A stretch of 11,079 nucleotides of DNA from Modestobacter sp. (GCA_025965635.1 JAOPWO010000309.1:1-11079); one strand, 5' to 3'. Positions 1 through 6,456 are shown, counted from the first letter of the stretch. A program made the numbers and translations. Notes: generated by a model from the sequence alone, not told the origin.

Positions 1-1
1 G

Positions 2-757
2 GCCCGCCCGCGCAGCCCGCTGGACGAGCTGTTCGGCGGTGTCCCGCGGCCCGCCGGCCGGACGATCTCCCCGGCGCCCGCCGCGACGCCGTCCGTCGTG
101 CCGGCCGCCGCTCCCCCGGTCTCCCACCAGCCGGCGCCGGCCGGTCCCGACGTCATCTGGGGCACCGGGCGCAGCACCGAGCAGGTGCTGGCGCTGGTGC
201 GCGAGGCCCGCCGGGAGTTCCCCGACCGGGCCGCGCTCGTCGTGCGGGCTGACGCGGACGCCCTGGTCGCGCTGGCCAGCGCGTACGACGCCTACACGAC
301 GATGGACCACGCCGCGATGTCCTGCGCCGTCGGACCGCTGCCCGAGCCGGTCGGCCGGGTCGCCGTGCTGTGCGCCAGCAGCGCCGACACCCCGATCGCG
401 GCCGAGGCCGCCTTCGTCGCCCGGGTCACCGGCACCGAGGTCGTCCGGGTCGACGACGTGGGCGGCAGCCGGCTGCGCCCGCTGCTCACCGACCGGTCGC
501 TGCTCACCGAGGTCGACTGCCTCGTCGTCGTCGCCGGACTGGACGCCGCCCTGGCCACCGTGGTCAGCGGGCTGACCGAGGTGCCGGTCGTCGCCGTGCC
601 CACCTCGACCGGGCAGCCCAGCGCCTTCGGCGGGTTCGGCGCCCTGCTGACCATGCTGAACTCCGCCGCCCCCGGCGTCGTGGTGAGCAACATCGACAAC
701 GGCTGGTCCGCCGGCGTCTTCGCCGCGCGTATCGCCCGGCGCGCCGCCCAGCAGTAG
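2..757 (+). CDS. LarB-like protein (AIR carboxylase/PurE-like fold), 5' end outside window, catalytic Cys missing
   Basis: LarB carboxylates and hydrolyses nicotinic acid adenine dinucleotide in the first step of nickel-pincer nucleotide cofactor synthesis. The C-terminal part matches the family: VIWGTGRSTEQ, DDVGGSRLRPLL, VVVAGLDAAL, VPVVAVPTSTG, GGFGALLTMLN and SNIDNG occur in family order. Several signature positions differ from the LarB consensus as I recall it: AGTSD is CASSAD, AGMEGALPSVV is AGLDAALATVV, SVGYGA is STGQPSA, MLNSC is MLNSA and IDNGFGA is IDNGWSA. The catalytic cysteine (Cys221 of the Lactobacillus enzyme) is therefore Ala here, codon 665-667. The frame is open to the window edge. 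A GTG at 98 could start a 219-aa protein, but upstream residues (SPLDELFGGVPRPAG, then a Pro/Ala-rich stretch) read as coding, so I treat it as partial. larC follows after 95 bp. It may be a non-catalytic or altered paralogue. Confidence 0.72.
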   Translation, partial: ARPRSPLDELFGGVPRPAGRTISPAPAATPSVVPAAAPPVSHQPAPAGPDVIWGTGRSTEQVLALVREARREFPDRAALVVRADADALVALASAYDAYTTMDHAAMSCAVGPLPEPVGRVAVLCASSADTPIAAEAAFVARVTGTEVVRVDDVGGSRLRPLLTDRSLLTEVDCLVVVAGLDAALATVVSGLTEVPVVAVPTSTGQPSAFGGFGALLTMLNSAAPGVVVSNIDNGWSAGVFAARIARRAAQQ

Positions 758-764
758 GCCCCCT

Positions 765-789
765 CCCACGTTGGTCATCGGCACGTGGG
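765..789. repeat. 7-bp inverted repeat between the larB-like gene and larC
   Basis: CCCACGT at 765-771 and ACGTGGG at 783-789 are perfect reverse complements separated by 11 bases. The element lies 8 bases after the larB-like stop and 63 bases before the larC start. It has no T tract, so it could be an operator for larC, a weak hairpin or chance. No regulator can be assigned. Confidence 0.3.
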
Positions 790-852
790 TGGAGTCGACG
801 GCGTGTCGAGCAGCCGGACACCGGTGATCAACAGCTGGAAGAGTGCCCGGAC

Positions 853-2058
853 ATGACCATCGGGTGGTTGGACCTGTCCGCCGGAGCGGCAGGCGACATG
901 CTGCTCGGGGCGCTGGTGGACGCCGGGGTGCCGCTCGACGTGCTGGCCGCCGCCGTCGCCGCGCTACCGGTCGAGCCGGTCACGCTGTCGGTCGAGCAGG
1001 TCACCCGGCACGGGCTCGGCGCCACCCGGGTGCACGTGCACGCCCCGCCCAGCGACGTGCACCGCACCTGGGACGACGTCCGCGGCATCCTCACCGACGC
1101 AGCCCTGCCCACCGCGGTCCGGGACGGCGCGCTGGCCGTCTTCGAGCGGCTGGCCGTCGCCGAGGGGCGGGTCCACCGTGTCCCGCCCGCCGACGTGCAC
1201 TTCCACGAGGTGGGAGCGCTCGACGCGCTGGCCGACGTGGTCGGCGTGGTCGCCGGGTTCGAGCACCTCGCGCTCACCCGGCTGACCGCCTCACCGGTCG
1301 CGCTGGGCAGCGGCGGGGCGGGCGGGGGGGCGAGGAGTGCCCACGGTGTGGTGCCCGTCCCCGGGCCCGCCGTCCTCGAGCTGCTCACCGGCGTGCCCGT
1401 CGTCGCCGGGCCGGTCCCCGCCGAGACCTGCACGCCCACGGGCGCGGCGCTGCTGGCCGCCCGGGTCGACGAGTGGACGACGCTGCCGCCGATGCGGGTG
1501 CAGCGGGTGGGCAGCGGGGCGGGCGGCCGCGACCCGGTCGAGCACCCCAACCTGGTGCGGCTCGTGCTCGGCGAGCCGACCGGCGATGCCGGCCCGGACG
1601 GCGCCGACCTGGTGGTCGAGGCCAACGTCGACGACCTCGACCCACGGCTGTGGCCCGGCGTGCTCACCGACCTGCTGGCCGCCGGCGCCGCCGATGCCTG
1701 GCTGACCCCGATCCTGATGAAGAAGGGCCGCCCGGCGCACACCCTGTCGGTGCTGTGCGCCCCGGCGCGGCTCGCCGCCGTGCAGGACGTCGTGCTGTCG
1801 GCCACCTCCACCATCGGGCTGCGCCGCACCTCCGTGGCCAAGCTGGCCCTGGACCGCACGCAGCACCGCGTCCGGGTGCTGGGCGGGGAGGTCGCGGTGA
1901 AGGTGGCCCGGCTCGCCGGCCGGGTGGTCAACGTGAGCGTCGAGTTCGGCGACGTCGCCGCGCTGGCCGCCGAGCGGGGGCTGCCGGTCAAGGAGGTGCT
2001 GCGCGCCGCGACCGCCGCCGCCGAACGCGCCCACCCGGTCGACCCCGGCGGGGGCTGA
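853..2058 (+). CDS. larC: LarC, nickel insertion protein (pyridinium-3,5-bisthiocarboxylic acid mononucleotide nickel chelatase)
   Basis: LarC inserts nickel into the organic pincer precursor in a CTP-dependent cyclometallation, the last step of nickel-pincer nucleotide synthesis, in the cytosol. The 401-residue product has the family motifs in order: N-terminal LDLSAGAAGDMLLGALVDAG (residues 6-25), HFHEVGALDALADVVG (116-131), SAHGVVPVPGPA (162-173), ETCTPTGAALLAA (191-203), VEANVDDLDP (255-264) and TPILMKKGRPAH (285-296). The ATG at 853 was chosen because homology begins there; GGAAGAG lies about 9 bases upstream. In Lactobacillus plantarum LarC is made by a programmed frameshift (larC1/larC2); here one uninterrupted frame covers both halves. 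A Gly/Ala-rich insertion of about four residues (GGAGGGAR, 154-161) is encoded partly by a run of seven G. It lies downstream of the larB-like gene; no larE or larA is in the window. Confidence 0.93.
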   Translation: MTIGWLDLSAGAAGDMLLGALVDAGVPLDVLAAAVAALPVEPVTLSVEQVTRHGLGATRVHVHAPPSDVHRTWDDVRGILTDAALPTAVRDGALAVFERLAVAEGRVHRVPPADVHFHEVGALDALADVVGVVAGFEHLALTRLTASPVALGSGGAGGGARSAHGVVPVPGPAVLELLTGVPVVAGPVPAETCTPTGAALLAARVDEWTTLPPMRVQRVGSGAGGRDPVEHPNLVRLVLGEPTGDAGPDGADLVVEANVDDLDPRLWPGVLTDLLAAGAADAWLTPILMKKGRPAHTLSVLCAPARLAAVQDVVLSATSTIGLRRTSVAKLALDRTQHRVRVLGGEVAVKVARLAGRVVNVSVEFGDVAALAAERGLPVKEVLRAATAAAERAHPVDPGGG

Positions 2059-2080
2059 GAGACCGGCGGGGGCTGAGAGA
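2045..2080. repeat. Perfect 18-bp tandem duplication over the larC stop codon
   Basis: The 18-mer CCGGCGGGGGCTGAGAGA occurs at 2045-2062 and again immediately at 2063-2080. The unit is a multiple of three, so the larC stop TGA (2056-2058) is duplicated in the same frame at 2074-2076. This looks like a recent replication-slippage duplication without effect on the protein. Confidence 0.9.
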
Positions 2081-2089
2081 TCAACCACG

Positions 2090-2118
2090 GTGACCCGCGT
2101 GGCACCGTCGACTACTGT
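2090..2118 (+). promoter_or_regulatory. Predicted housekeeping-type promoter for the Mn2+ riboswitch transcript
   Basis: A -35-like GTGACC (2090-2095) and a -10-like TACTGT (2113-2118) are separated by exactly 17 bases. The expected transcription start, 2124-2127, coincides with the first base of riboswitch helix P1. Each hexamer alone is weak evidence in this base composition; the agreement with the RNA boundary is what supports the call. Confidence 0.5.
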
Positions 2119-2121
2119 TCG

Positions 2122-2229
2122 GCACGAGAAGGGGAGTAGCCCCCCGACCGCTGGTCGACATGCTGGCGCGCTCGTCGCGCCCGGTCAGCGGGCCCGCATC
2201 CCGGTGCGGGTGGGCGAGACCTTCCGTCC
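2122..2229 (+). ncRNA. yybP-ykoY (Mn2+-sensing) riboswitch
   Basis: The conserved yybP-ykoY signatures are present: GAAGGGGAGTAGC at 2128-2140, GGTCGACATGC at 2153-2163 and GCGAGACCTTCC at 2214-2225. P1 can form between ACG-A-GAAGG (2124-2132) and CCTTCCGT (2220-2227) with one bulged A. Internal hairpins are visible: GACC/GGTC (2146-2149 with 2153-2156), GCGCG/CGCGC (2166-2170 with 2176-2180) and CCCGCA/TGCGGG (2193-2198 with 2205-2210). The class binds Mn2+ between two loops and usually activates manganese efflux genes. The next gene is a TMEM165/GDT1 transporter, the expected partner. The 77 bases between aptamer and start codon contain no T-rich terminator, which suggests control of translation or Rho access rather than intrinsic termination. 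Confidence 0.9.
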
Positions 2230-2306
2230 AGCAGCCACCCGTCGGTGCGCTGCCGGCGGAGGCGCCCGCACGCTCCCGGCCGGTGGCGCGAGCAGAAAGT
2301 TGATCC

Positions 2307-2906
2307 GTGGTCCTCTCCGTCGTCCTGGCTGCCTTCGTGCTGGTCCTGCCCGTCGAACTGCCGGACAAGACGCTCTTCGCCACGCTGGTCCTCGCCACGC
2401 GCTTCCCGCCGCTGCCGGTGTTCGTCGGCGTCGGCGCCGCCTTCGGCCTGCAGGTCGCGATCGCGGTCACCGCCGGCAGCCTGCTCTCCCTGCTCCCCGA
2501 GGCGCTGGTCAGCGCCGTGGTGGCGGTGCTGTTCGCCATCGGCGCCGTCCTGCTGTGGCGCGAGGCCCGGAAGGGCGCCGAGGGCGCTGCGGCAGCCGCC
2601 CAGACGCGGGAGGACACCTCGTTCGTCCGCGCCGCGGCGATCTCCTTCGGGGTGCTCTTCGCCGCCGAGTGGGGCGACCTGTCCCAGCTGGCCACCGCCG
2701 GGCTGGCCGCCCGCTACGCCGAGCCGATCTCGGTGTTCATCGGCTCGTGGGCCGCGCTGCTGCTCATCTCCGGGCTGGCCGCGTTCCTCGGGCGCAAGCT
2801 GGCCGACCGGCTGCCTGTCGCGCTGCTGCACCGGGTCGCCGCGCTGCTGTTCCTCGTCTTCGCCGCCGTCGCCGTCGCCGAGACCGTCCGCACCCTCGCC
2901 GCCTGA
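2307..2906 (+). CDS. TMEM165/GDT1 (UPF0016) family cation transporter, probable Mn2+ exporter
   Basis: The 199-residue, strongly hydrophobic protein has the two-fold architecture of UPF0016/GDT1 proteins, six predicted helices in two repeats of three joined by a charged linker near 85-105. Each repeat carries a cation motif: VELPDKT at 16-22, where the usual Gly of E-x-G-D-(K/R)-(T/S) is Pro, and EWGDLSQL at 121-128. Family members export Mn2+ or Ca2+ in exchange for protons; a Mn2+ role is favoured because a yybP-ykoY riboswitch precedes it. The start is GTG at 2307, just before the first hydrophobic segment. No strong Shine-Dalgarno is visible (AGAAAG about 10 bases upstream is the best), consistent with regulated translation initiation. 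The ELPDKT variant is, as I recall, common in actinobacterial members, so loss of function is not implied. Confidence 0.88.
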   Translation: MVLSVVLAAFVLVLPVELPDKTLFATLVLATRFPPLPVFVGVGAAFGLQVAIAVTAGSLLSLLPEALVSAVVAVLFAIGAVLLWREARKGAEGAAAAAQTREDTSFVRAAAISFGVLFAAEWGDLSQLATAGLAARYAEPISVFIGSWAALLLISGLAAFLGRKLADRLPVALLHRVAALLFLVFAAVAVAETVRTLAA

Positions 2907-3007
2907 CCCGGAGGGGGCAGGCCACCCCGGTCCGCGCTCAAGACCCCCGGGCGCACGGTCGACGTCTCGGGCGTGGGCCGAGAGCCGGCCCCGGGACGGG
3001 AGTGGTC

Positions 3008-3595
3008 ATGGACGCGGTCCGGCTGGAGAAGTCCCAGGACCTGCTGGTGCAGACGGCGGCGGTCGTCGCCGCCCAGCGGGAGTTCGCCTCCCGGCTGCGC
3101 ACCCGCACGATCCGCGACCCGCTCACCGGCCTGCCGGTGCGCAGCCTGCTCGTCGACCGCCTCGAACTGTCGCTGGCCGCGGCCGGCCCCGGCACCGGCC
3201 GGCTCGCCGTGGTCTCCTGCGACCTCGACGGCCTCGCCGCGCTGGACCACCGGCACAACCCGACGATCGCCGACACCGCCCGCAGCGAGGTTGCCGGCCG
3301 GCTGGTGGCCGCCGTCCGGCAGGGCGACCTGGTGGCCCGGGTCGGCACCCAGACCTTCGTGCTGCTGTGCCCGGGCATCGTCGACTCCGATGACGCCGAG
3401 AGCATCGCGGGACGGGTGGCCGCCTCCTTCGCCGAGCCGCTGCGCCCCGCTCCCGACGTGACCGCGCACGTGCGGATCAGCGTGGGTGTCGCGCTGTCCG
3501 GCCGCGACTCCACCCCGGCGTCCCTGCTGGCGGCCGCCGACCAGGCGATGGCCCGCGCCCGTGCCGACCGGCTCAGCGCCGGCCGCACCGACTGA
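3008..3595 (+). CDS. Degenerate GGDEF-domain protein with conserved RxxD I-site motif
   Basis: This 195-residue protein is little more than one GGDEF domain after a 30-residue helical N-terminus. The fold is recognisable from RDPLTGLPVRSLLVDRLEL, VVSCDLDGLAALD, FVLLCPGI, RISVGVAL and LLAAADQAMARARA. The signature loop is GTQTF (113-117) instead of GGDEF, and the substrate region FKxxND...GHxxGD is replaced by LAALDHRHNPTIAD, so cyclase activity is unlikely. RQGD at 104-107, five residues before the loop, preserves the RxxD inhibitory-site motif that binds c-di-GMP in many GGDEF proteins. It may be a c-di-GMP receptor or a partner of the adjacent cyclase (inference). ATG at 3008 is preceded by GGGAG with a 5-base gap. 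It lies 28 bp before the next GGDEF gene, probably in one operon, and shares SLLVDRLEL and FVLLCPGI exactly with it, suggesting tandem duplication. Confidence 0.85.
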   Translation: MDAVRLEKSQDLLVQTAAVVAAQREFASRLRTRTIRDPLTGLPVRSLLVDRLELSLAAAGPGTGRLAVVSCDLDGLAALDHRHNPTIADTARSEVAGRLVAAVRQGDLVARVGTQTFVLLCPGIVDSDDAESIAGRVAASFAEPLRPAPDVTAHVRISVGVALSGRDSTPASLLAAADQAMARARADRLSAGRTD

Positions 3596-3623
3596 CCGGC
3601 TCGGCAACGGGAAGAGGGACGAC

Positions 3624-5096
3624 GTGACCAGCACACTGGCGGAGGGCCCGCATCCGTGCGGCGCCGCGCGCCCACCGACGGTCGAGCTGCTCGACGTCCC
3701 CGCCGACGCCGAGCTGGACGCCGTGGTCCGGGTCGCGGCCGCGGTCACGGGCATGTCCATGGCCACGGTCAACGTGCTGGACACCCACCGGCAGACGCAG
3801 CTGGCCACCGCCGGCTTCCCGCGGCGGGTCACCCCGCGCGAGGAGTCGCTGTGCACGCGGGCCCTGGAGACCGGCGGGGTCTTCACCTCATCGGACCTGA
3901 GCGCCGACGACCGGTTCACCGACAGCCCCTGGGTGGACGGCCGCCGTGACGACGTGCGCGGCTACGCGATGGTGCCGCTGACGCTGGACGGCGTCGTCGT
4001 CGGCACGCTGTGCGTCCAGGACCGGGAGGTGCGGACACTCTCGGCCGACCAGCTGGACCGGCTGCAGGACCTGGGCACGGTGGTGGTGGCGCTGCTGGAA
4101 CGCCGCCGGCAGAGCCGGCTCACCGCCGAGCTGGCGCGGGTCAGTGCCGCCGCGCACGCCGCGGCCACCACCGCGCACGACGAGCTCGCCGCCGCCCACG
4201 CCCAGCTGACCGCCGCCCGCGCCTTCGACGAGGCGCTCCTGGACGCCCTGCCGGTCGCCGTGGTGGCCGCCGACTCCTCGGGGCAGATCAGCGTCTTCAA
4301 CCGGGTGAGCCGGCTGTGGCACGGCAAGGGCACCGACCTGCCCGCCCGGGTGGAGGAGTTCCCGCAGCACTTCGCCCTGTGCGCCCCGGGCACCGGACGC
4401 CTCCTCCCCCCGGAGGAGGTTCCGCTCACCCGGCTGTTCCGGGAGGGCCGGCTGCACGACGTGGAGATCACCATCGTCCCGGAGGGGCTGCCCAGCCGGC
4501 TGGTCTCCTGCAGCGGCGCGGTGGTGCACGGACCGGACGGCACCCAGCTGGGCGCGGTCATCGTGATGGCCGACGTCACCTCCCAGCGCGAGCTGGAGGA
4601 CCGGCTGCGCACGGCCGCGCTGCACGACCCGCTCACCGGGCTGCCCAACCGCAGCCTGCTGGTCGACCGGCTGGAGCTGGCGCTCGCCGCCGCCGGCCGG
4701 GAGTCCGCGCCGCTCGCCGTCCTCTACTGCGACCTGGACGGCTTCAAGGCGGTCAACGACGAGTGGGGGCACACGGCCGGCGACGCGGTCCTCACCGGTG
4801 CGGCCGGCCGGTTGTCCGGTGCCGTTCGCCCCGGGGACACCGTCGCCCGGATCGGCGGGGACGAGTTCGTGCTGCTCTGCCCCGGGATCGAGGACCGGGC
4901 CGGCGCCCAGGCCATCGCCGACCGGGTCGTCACCGCCCTGGCCACCCCGGTGGCCTCCGGCCCCGGCCGGGCGCACCGGGTCGGGATCAGCGTCGGGATC
5001 GCCCTGTCCACCCCCACCTCGACCGCCGAGACGCTGCTCACCGCCGCCGACGAGGCCATGTACCGGGTGAAGTCGGCCCGCCGCCGGCTCGTCTGA
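3624..5096 (+). CDS. GAF-PAS-GGDEF diguanylate cyclase
   Basis: The 490-residue cytosolic protein should make c-di-GMP from two GTP in response to a sensed signal. A GAF domain spans about 29-160 (ending GTLCVQDREVRTLSADQLDRL). An Ala-rich helical/coiled-coil linker follows (about 165-200), then a PAS domain (about 201-325, FDEALLDALPVAVVAADSSG to VIVMADVTSQRELEDR). The GGDEF domain begins at LHDPLTGLPNRSLL (333). Catalytic features are intact: metal-binding DLDGFKAVND, GHTAGD and GGDEF at 411-415. RPGD at 402-405 is a product-inhibition I-site at the correct five-residue spacing. No transmembrane segment or EAL domain is present. The GTG at 3624 follows GAAGAGGGA with a 4-base gap. The degenerate GGDEF gene lies 28 bp upstream. 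The GAF and PAS ligands cannot be predicted; no haem or flavin motif is obvious. Confidence 0.92.
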   Translation: MTSTLAEGPHPCGAARPPTVELLDVPADAELDAVVRVAAAVTGMSMATVNVLDTHRQTQLATAGFPRRVTPREESLCTRALETGGVFTSSDLSADDRFTDSPWVDGRRDDVRGYAMVPLTLDGVVVGTLCVQDREVRTLSADQLDRLQDLGTVVVALLERRRQSRLTAELARVSAAAHAAATTAHDELAAAHAQLTAARAFDEALLDALPVAVVAADSSGQISVFNRVSRLWHGKGTDLPARVEEFPQHFALCAPGTGRLLPPEEVPLTRLFREGRLHDVEITIVPEGLPSRLVSCSGAVVHGPDGTQLGAVIVMADVTSQRELEDRLRTAALHDPLTGLPNRSLLVDRLELALAAAGRESAPLAVLYCDLDGFKAVNDEWGHTAGDAVLTGAAGRLSGAVRPGDTVARIGGDEFVLLCPGIEDRAGAQAIADRVVTALATPVASGPGRAHRVGISVGIALSTPTSTAETLLTAADEAMYRVKSARRRLV

Positions 5097-5260
5097 CGCC
5101 GATCCCGGAACGCCCTCGAGCCGGACGCGGCGTCAGGCTCTGCCCTGCCCGGCGCGGAGGTGGAGCGGCCGCGCACTACGGGGAGTCGCGCCGGGGCCGG
5201 CGCAGTACGTGAGCGCCGCCCGTCCAGGCCGACGCCGCACGGCAGGACGGCTGACACCGG

Positions 5261-5285
5261 CGCGGGCGACATCACGTCGCCCGCG
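5261..5285. promoter_or_regulatory. Perfect 10-bp inverted repeat upstream of the FUSC gene
   Basis: CGCGGGCGAC (5261-5270), loop ATCAC and GTCGCCCGCG (5276-5285) form a perfect 10-bp hairpin ending 37 bases before the chosen start at 5323. It lies in a 226-bp gap after the diguanylate cyclase (5097-5322) in which I see no other gene. No T tract follows. It could be an operator, an mRNA leader hairpin, or a terminator of the GGDEF operon sited late. Confidence 0.4.
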
Positions 5286-5322
5286 TCGCCACCCGGCGGC
5301 CCGCCGGCCGCATCCTGGCGGT

Positions 5323-6411
5323 GTGCGGACGGCGATCGAACTCCTGCGGCGGCCCTGGGTGCAGCGCGGCATCCGGGCGGCCGTAGCGGCCGGGCTGGCG
5401 TGGCAGGTCGCGTCGCTGCTCCCCCCGGCGCTGTCCGAGTACGCGTACTACGCCCCGCTGGGGGCGGTGATCGCCGTCTCCCCCACGGTCGCGGACTCCG
5501 CATCGGCGGCCTGGCGGACGGTCCTGGCGATCCTGCTCGGGTTCGCCCTGGCGGTCGCCGTCTACGAGCTCACCGCCGGGGTGCCCGACGCGCTCACGAT
5601 CGCGCTGATCGTGGCGCTGGCCGTCGGCCTGGAGCAATGGCGGCTGCTGCGGGAGCAGGCCAGCTGGGTCAGCTTCGCCGCCGTCCTGATGATCACCGTC
5701 GGGACGGCGGACCCCGGCGAGTACGCCCTGCGCTACGCCGGACTCACCCTGCTCGGTGCGGCGGTCGGCGTGCTGGTGACCACGCTGCTGTTCCCGCCGC
5801 TGCAGCTGACCACGGCCGTGCGCTGCATCGCGCACACCCGCGAGCTGCTCGCCACCCACCTCGACGAGATCGCCATCGGACTGCGCGGCGGCGAGGTCCC
5901 GGAGCCGGGTGAGTGGGAGCGGCGCGGCGCGGCGGTCGACACGGCGCTGGAGGCGATGCGCCGCGCCGAGACGCAGGTCGAGCGGGCCCGCCGGGCCAAT
6001 CCGCGCGCGCACCGCTGGCAGGGGACGGCGGGCAGCATCCGGGAGCAGTCGCGGGCGCTGGACCGCGTCGCCGTCCTGGTCGACGACCTCACCACCCTGG
6101 TCGTGGAGTTCCAGCCGCACCGGCGGGGGCTGGACCGGGTGGACGGCGCCACCGGCTGGGTGCTCGCCGACGCGCTGGAGGGGCTGGCCGGCGTCGTCCG
6201 CATCCCGTACCACGCCACGGACGACGCCCCCGACGACCGGGACGCCGCCATCGCCGACGCCGTCACCGCCCTCGCCCGGCTCACCATGCTGCTGCGGACC
6301 TCGAAGATCGCCGACGACGAGGGCTTCTTCGCCCTCGGCGCGGTCACCGTCGGGATGCGCCGCTCGCTGCTCGCCCTCGAGGCGCACGAGCGGTTCCCCC
6401 AGCCCACCTGA
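5323..6411 (+). CDS. FUSC-family (aromatic acid exporter-like) membrane protein
   Basis: The 362-residue protein has an N-terminal block of about five to six hydrophobic segments between residues 14 and 160 (GIRAAVAAGLAWQVASLL, APLGAVIAVSP, VLAILLGFALAVAVYELTAG, ALTIALIVALAVGL, WVSFAAVLMITVG, GLTLLGAAVGVLVTTLLF). A helical, charged cytosolic region of about 200 residues follows. This is the half-size arrangement of FUSC/ArAE proteins, some of which export aromatic acids or other small acids; the substrate here is unknown. The WRTVLAILLGFALA stretch resembles the typical second FUSC hairpin. GTG at 5323 is preferred over a GTG at 5209, because the extra 38 residues would be Arg/Pro low-complexity sequence crossing the hairpin at 5261-5285. 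No clear Shine-Dalgarno precedes 5323. The gene converges with the methyltransferase gene 45 bp downstream. Confidence 0.8.
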   Translation: MRTAIELLRRPWVQRGIRAAVAAGLAWQVASLLPPALSEYAYYAPLGAVIAVSPTVADSASAAWRTVLAILLGFALAVAVYELTAGVPDALTIALIVALAVGLEQWRLLREQASWVSFAAVLMITVGTADPGEYALRYAGLTLLGAAVGVLVTTLLFPPLQLTTAVRCIAHTRELLATHLDEIAIGLRGGEVPEPGEWERRGAAVDTALEAMRRAETQVERARRANPRAHRWQGTAGSIREQSRALDRVAVLVDDLTTLVVEFQPHRRGLDRVDGATGWVLADALEGLAGVVRIPYHATDDAPDDRDAAIADAVTALARLTMLLRTSKIADDEGFFALGAVTVGMRRSLLALEAHERFPQPT

Positions 6412-6456
6412 CCGTGCGGGCTCTTCGGGCTCGAGCACCCGCGGGAGTGGCTGGGG

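Noticed and set aside
370..852. Upstream extension of larC through the larB-like gene
   Set aside because: LarC homology starts exactly at ATG 853; the upstream translation is Arg-rich and out of frame with the larB-like motifs.
853..2058. Programmed frameshift in larC as in Lactobacillus plantarum
   Set aside because: Both halves of LarC lie in a single uninterrupted frame, so none is needed.
2090..3007. Upstream extension of the degenerate GGDEF gene
   Set aside because: The frame stays open through the riboswitch and the GDT1 gene, but its translation there is Arg/Ala/Pro-rich noise. ATG 3008 has a good Shine-Dalgarno and starts at the domain.
3888..4976. Long - strand open frame opposite the diguanylate cyclase
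   Set aside because: It has low-complexity Gly/Gln/Val/Arg translation, no motif, and full overlap with an unambiguous GAF-PAS-GGDEF gene.
5124..5134. GACGC-G-GCGTC palindrome after the diguanylate cyclase as a terminator
   Set aside because: A one-base loop cannot form the full hairpin, there is no T tract, and such short GC palindromes are expected by chance here.
5209..5322. Longer FUSC start at GTG 5209
   Set aside because: It would add 38 Arg/Pro-rich low-complexity residues that cross a perfect hairpin. The hydrophobic domain begins just after GTG 5323.
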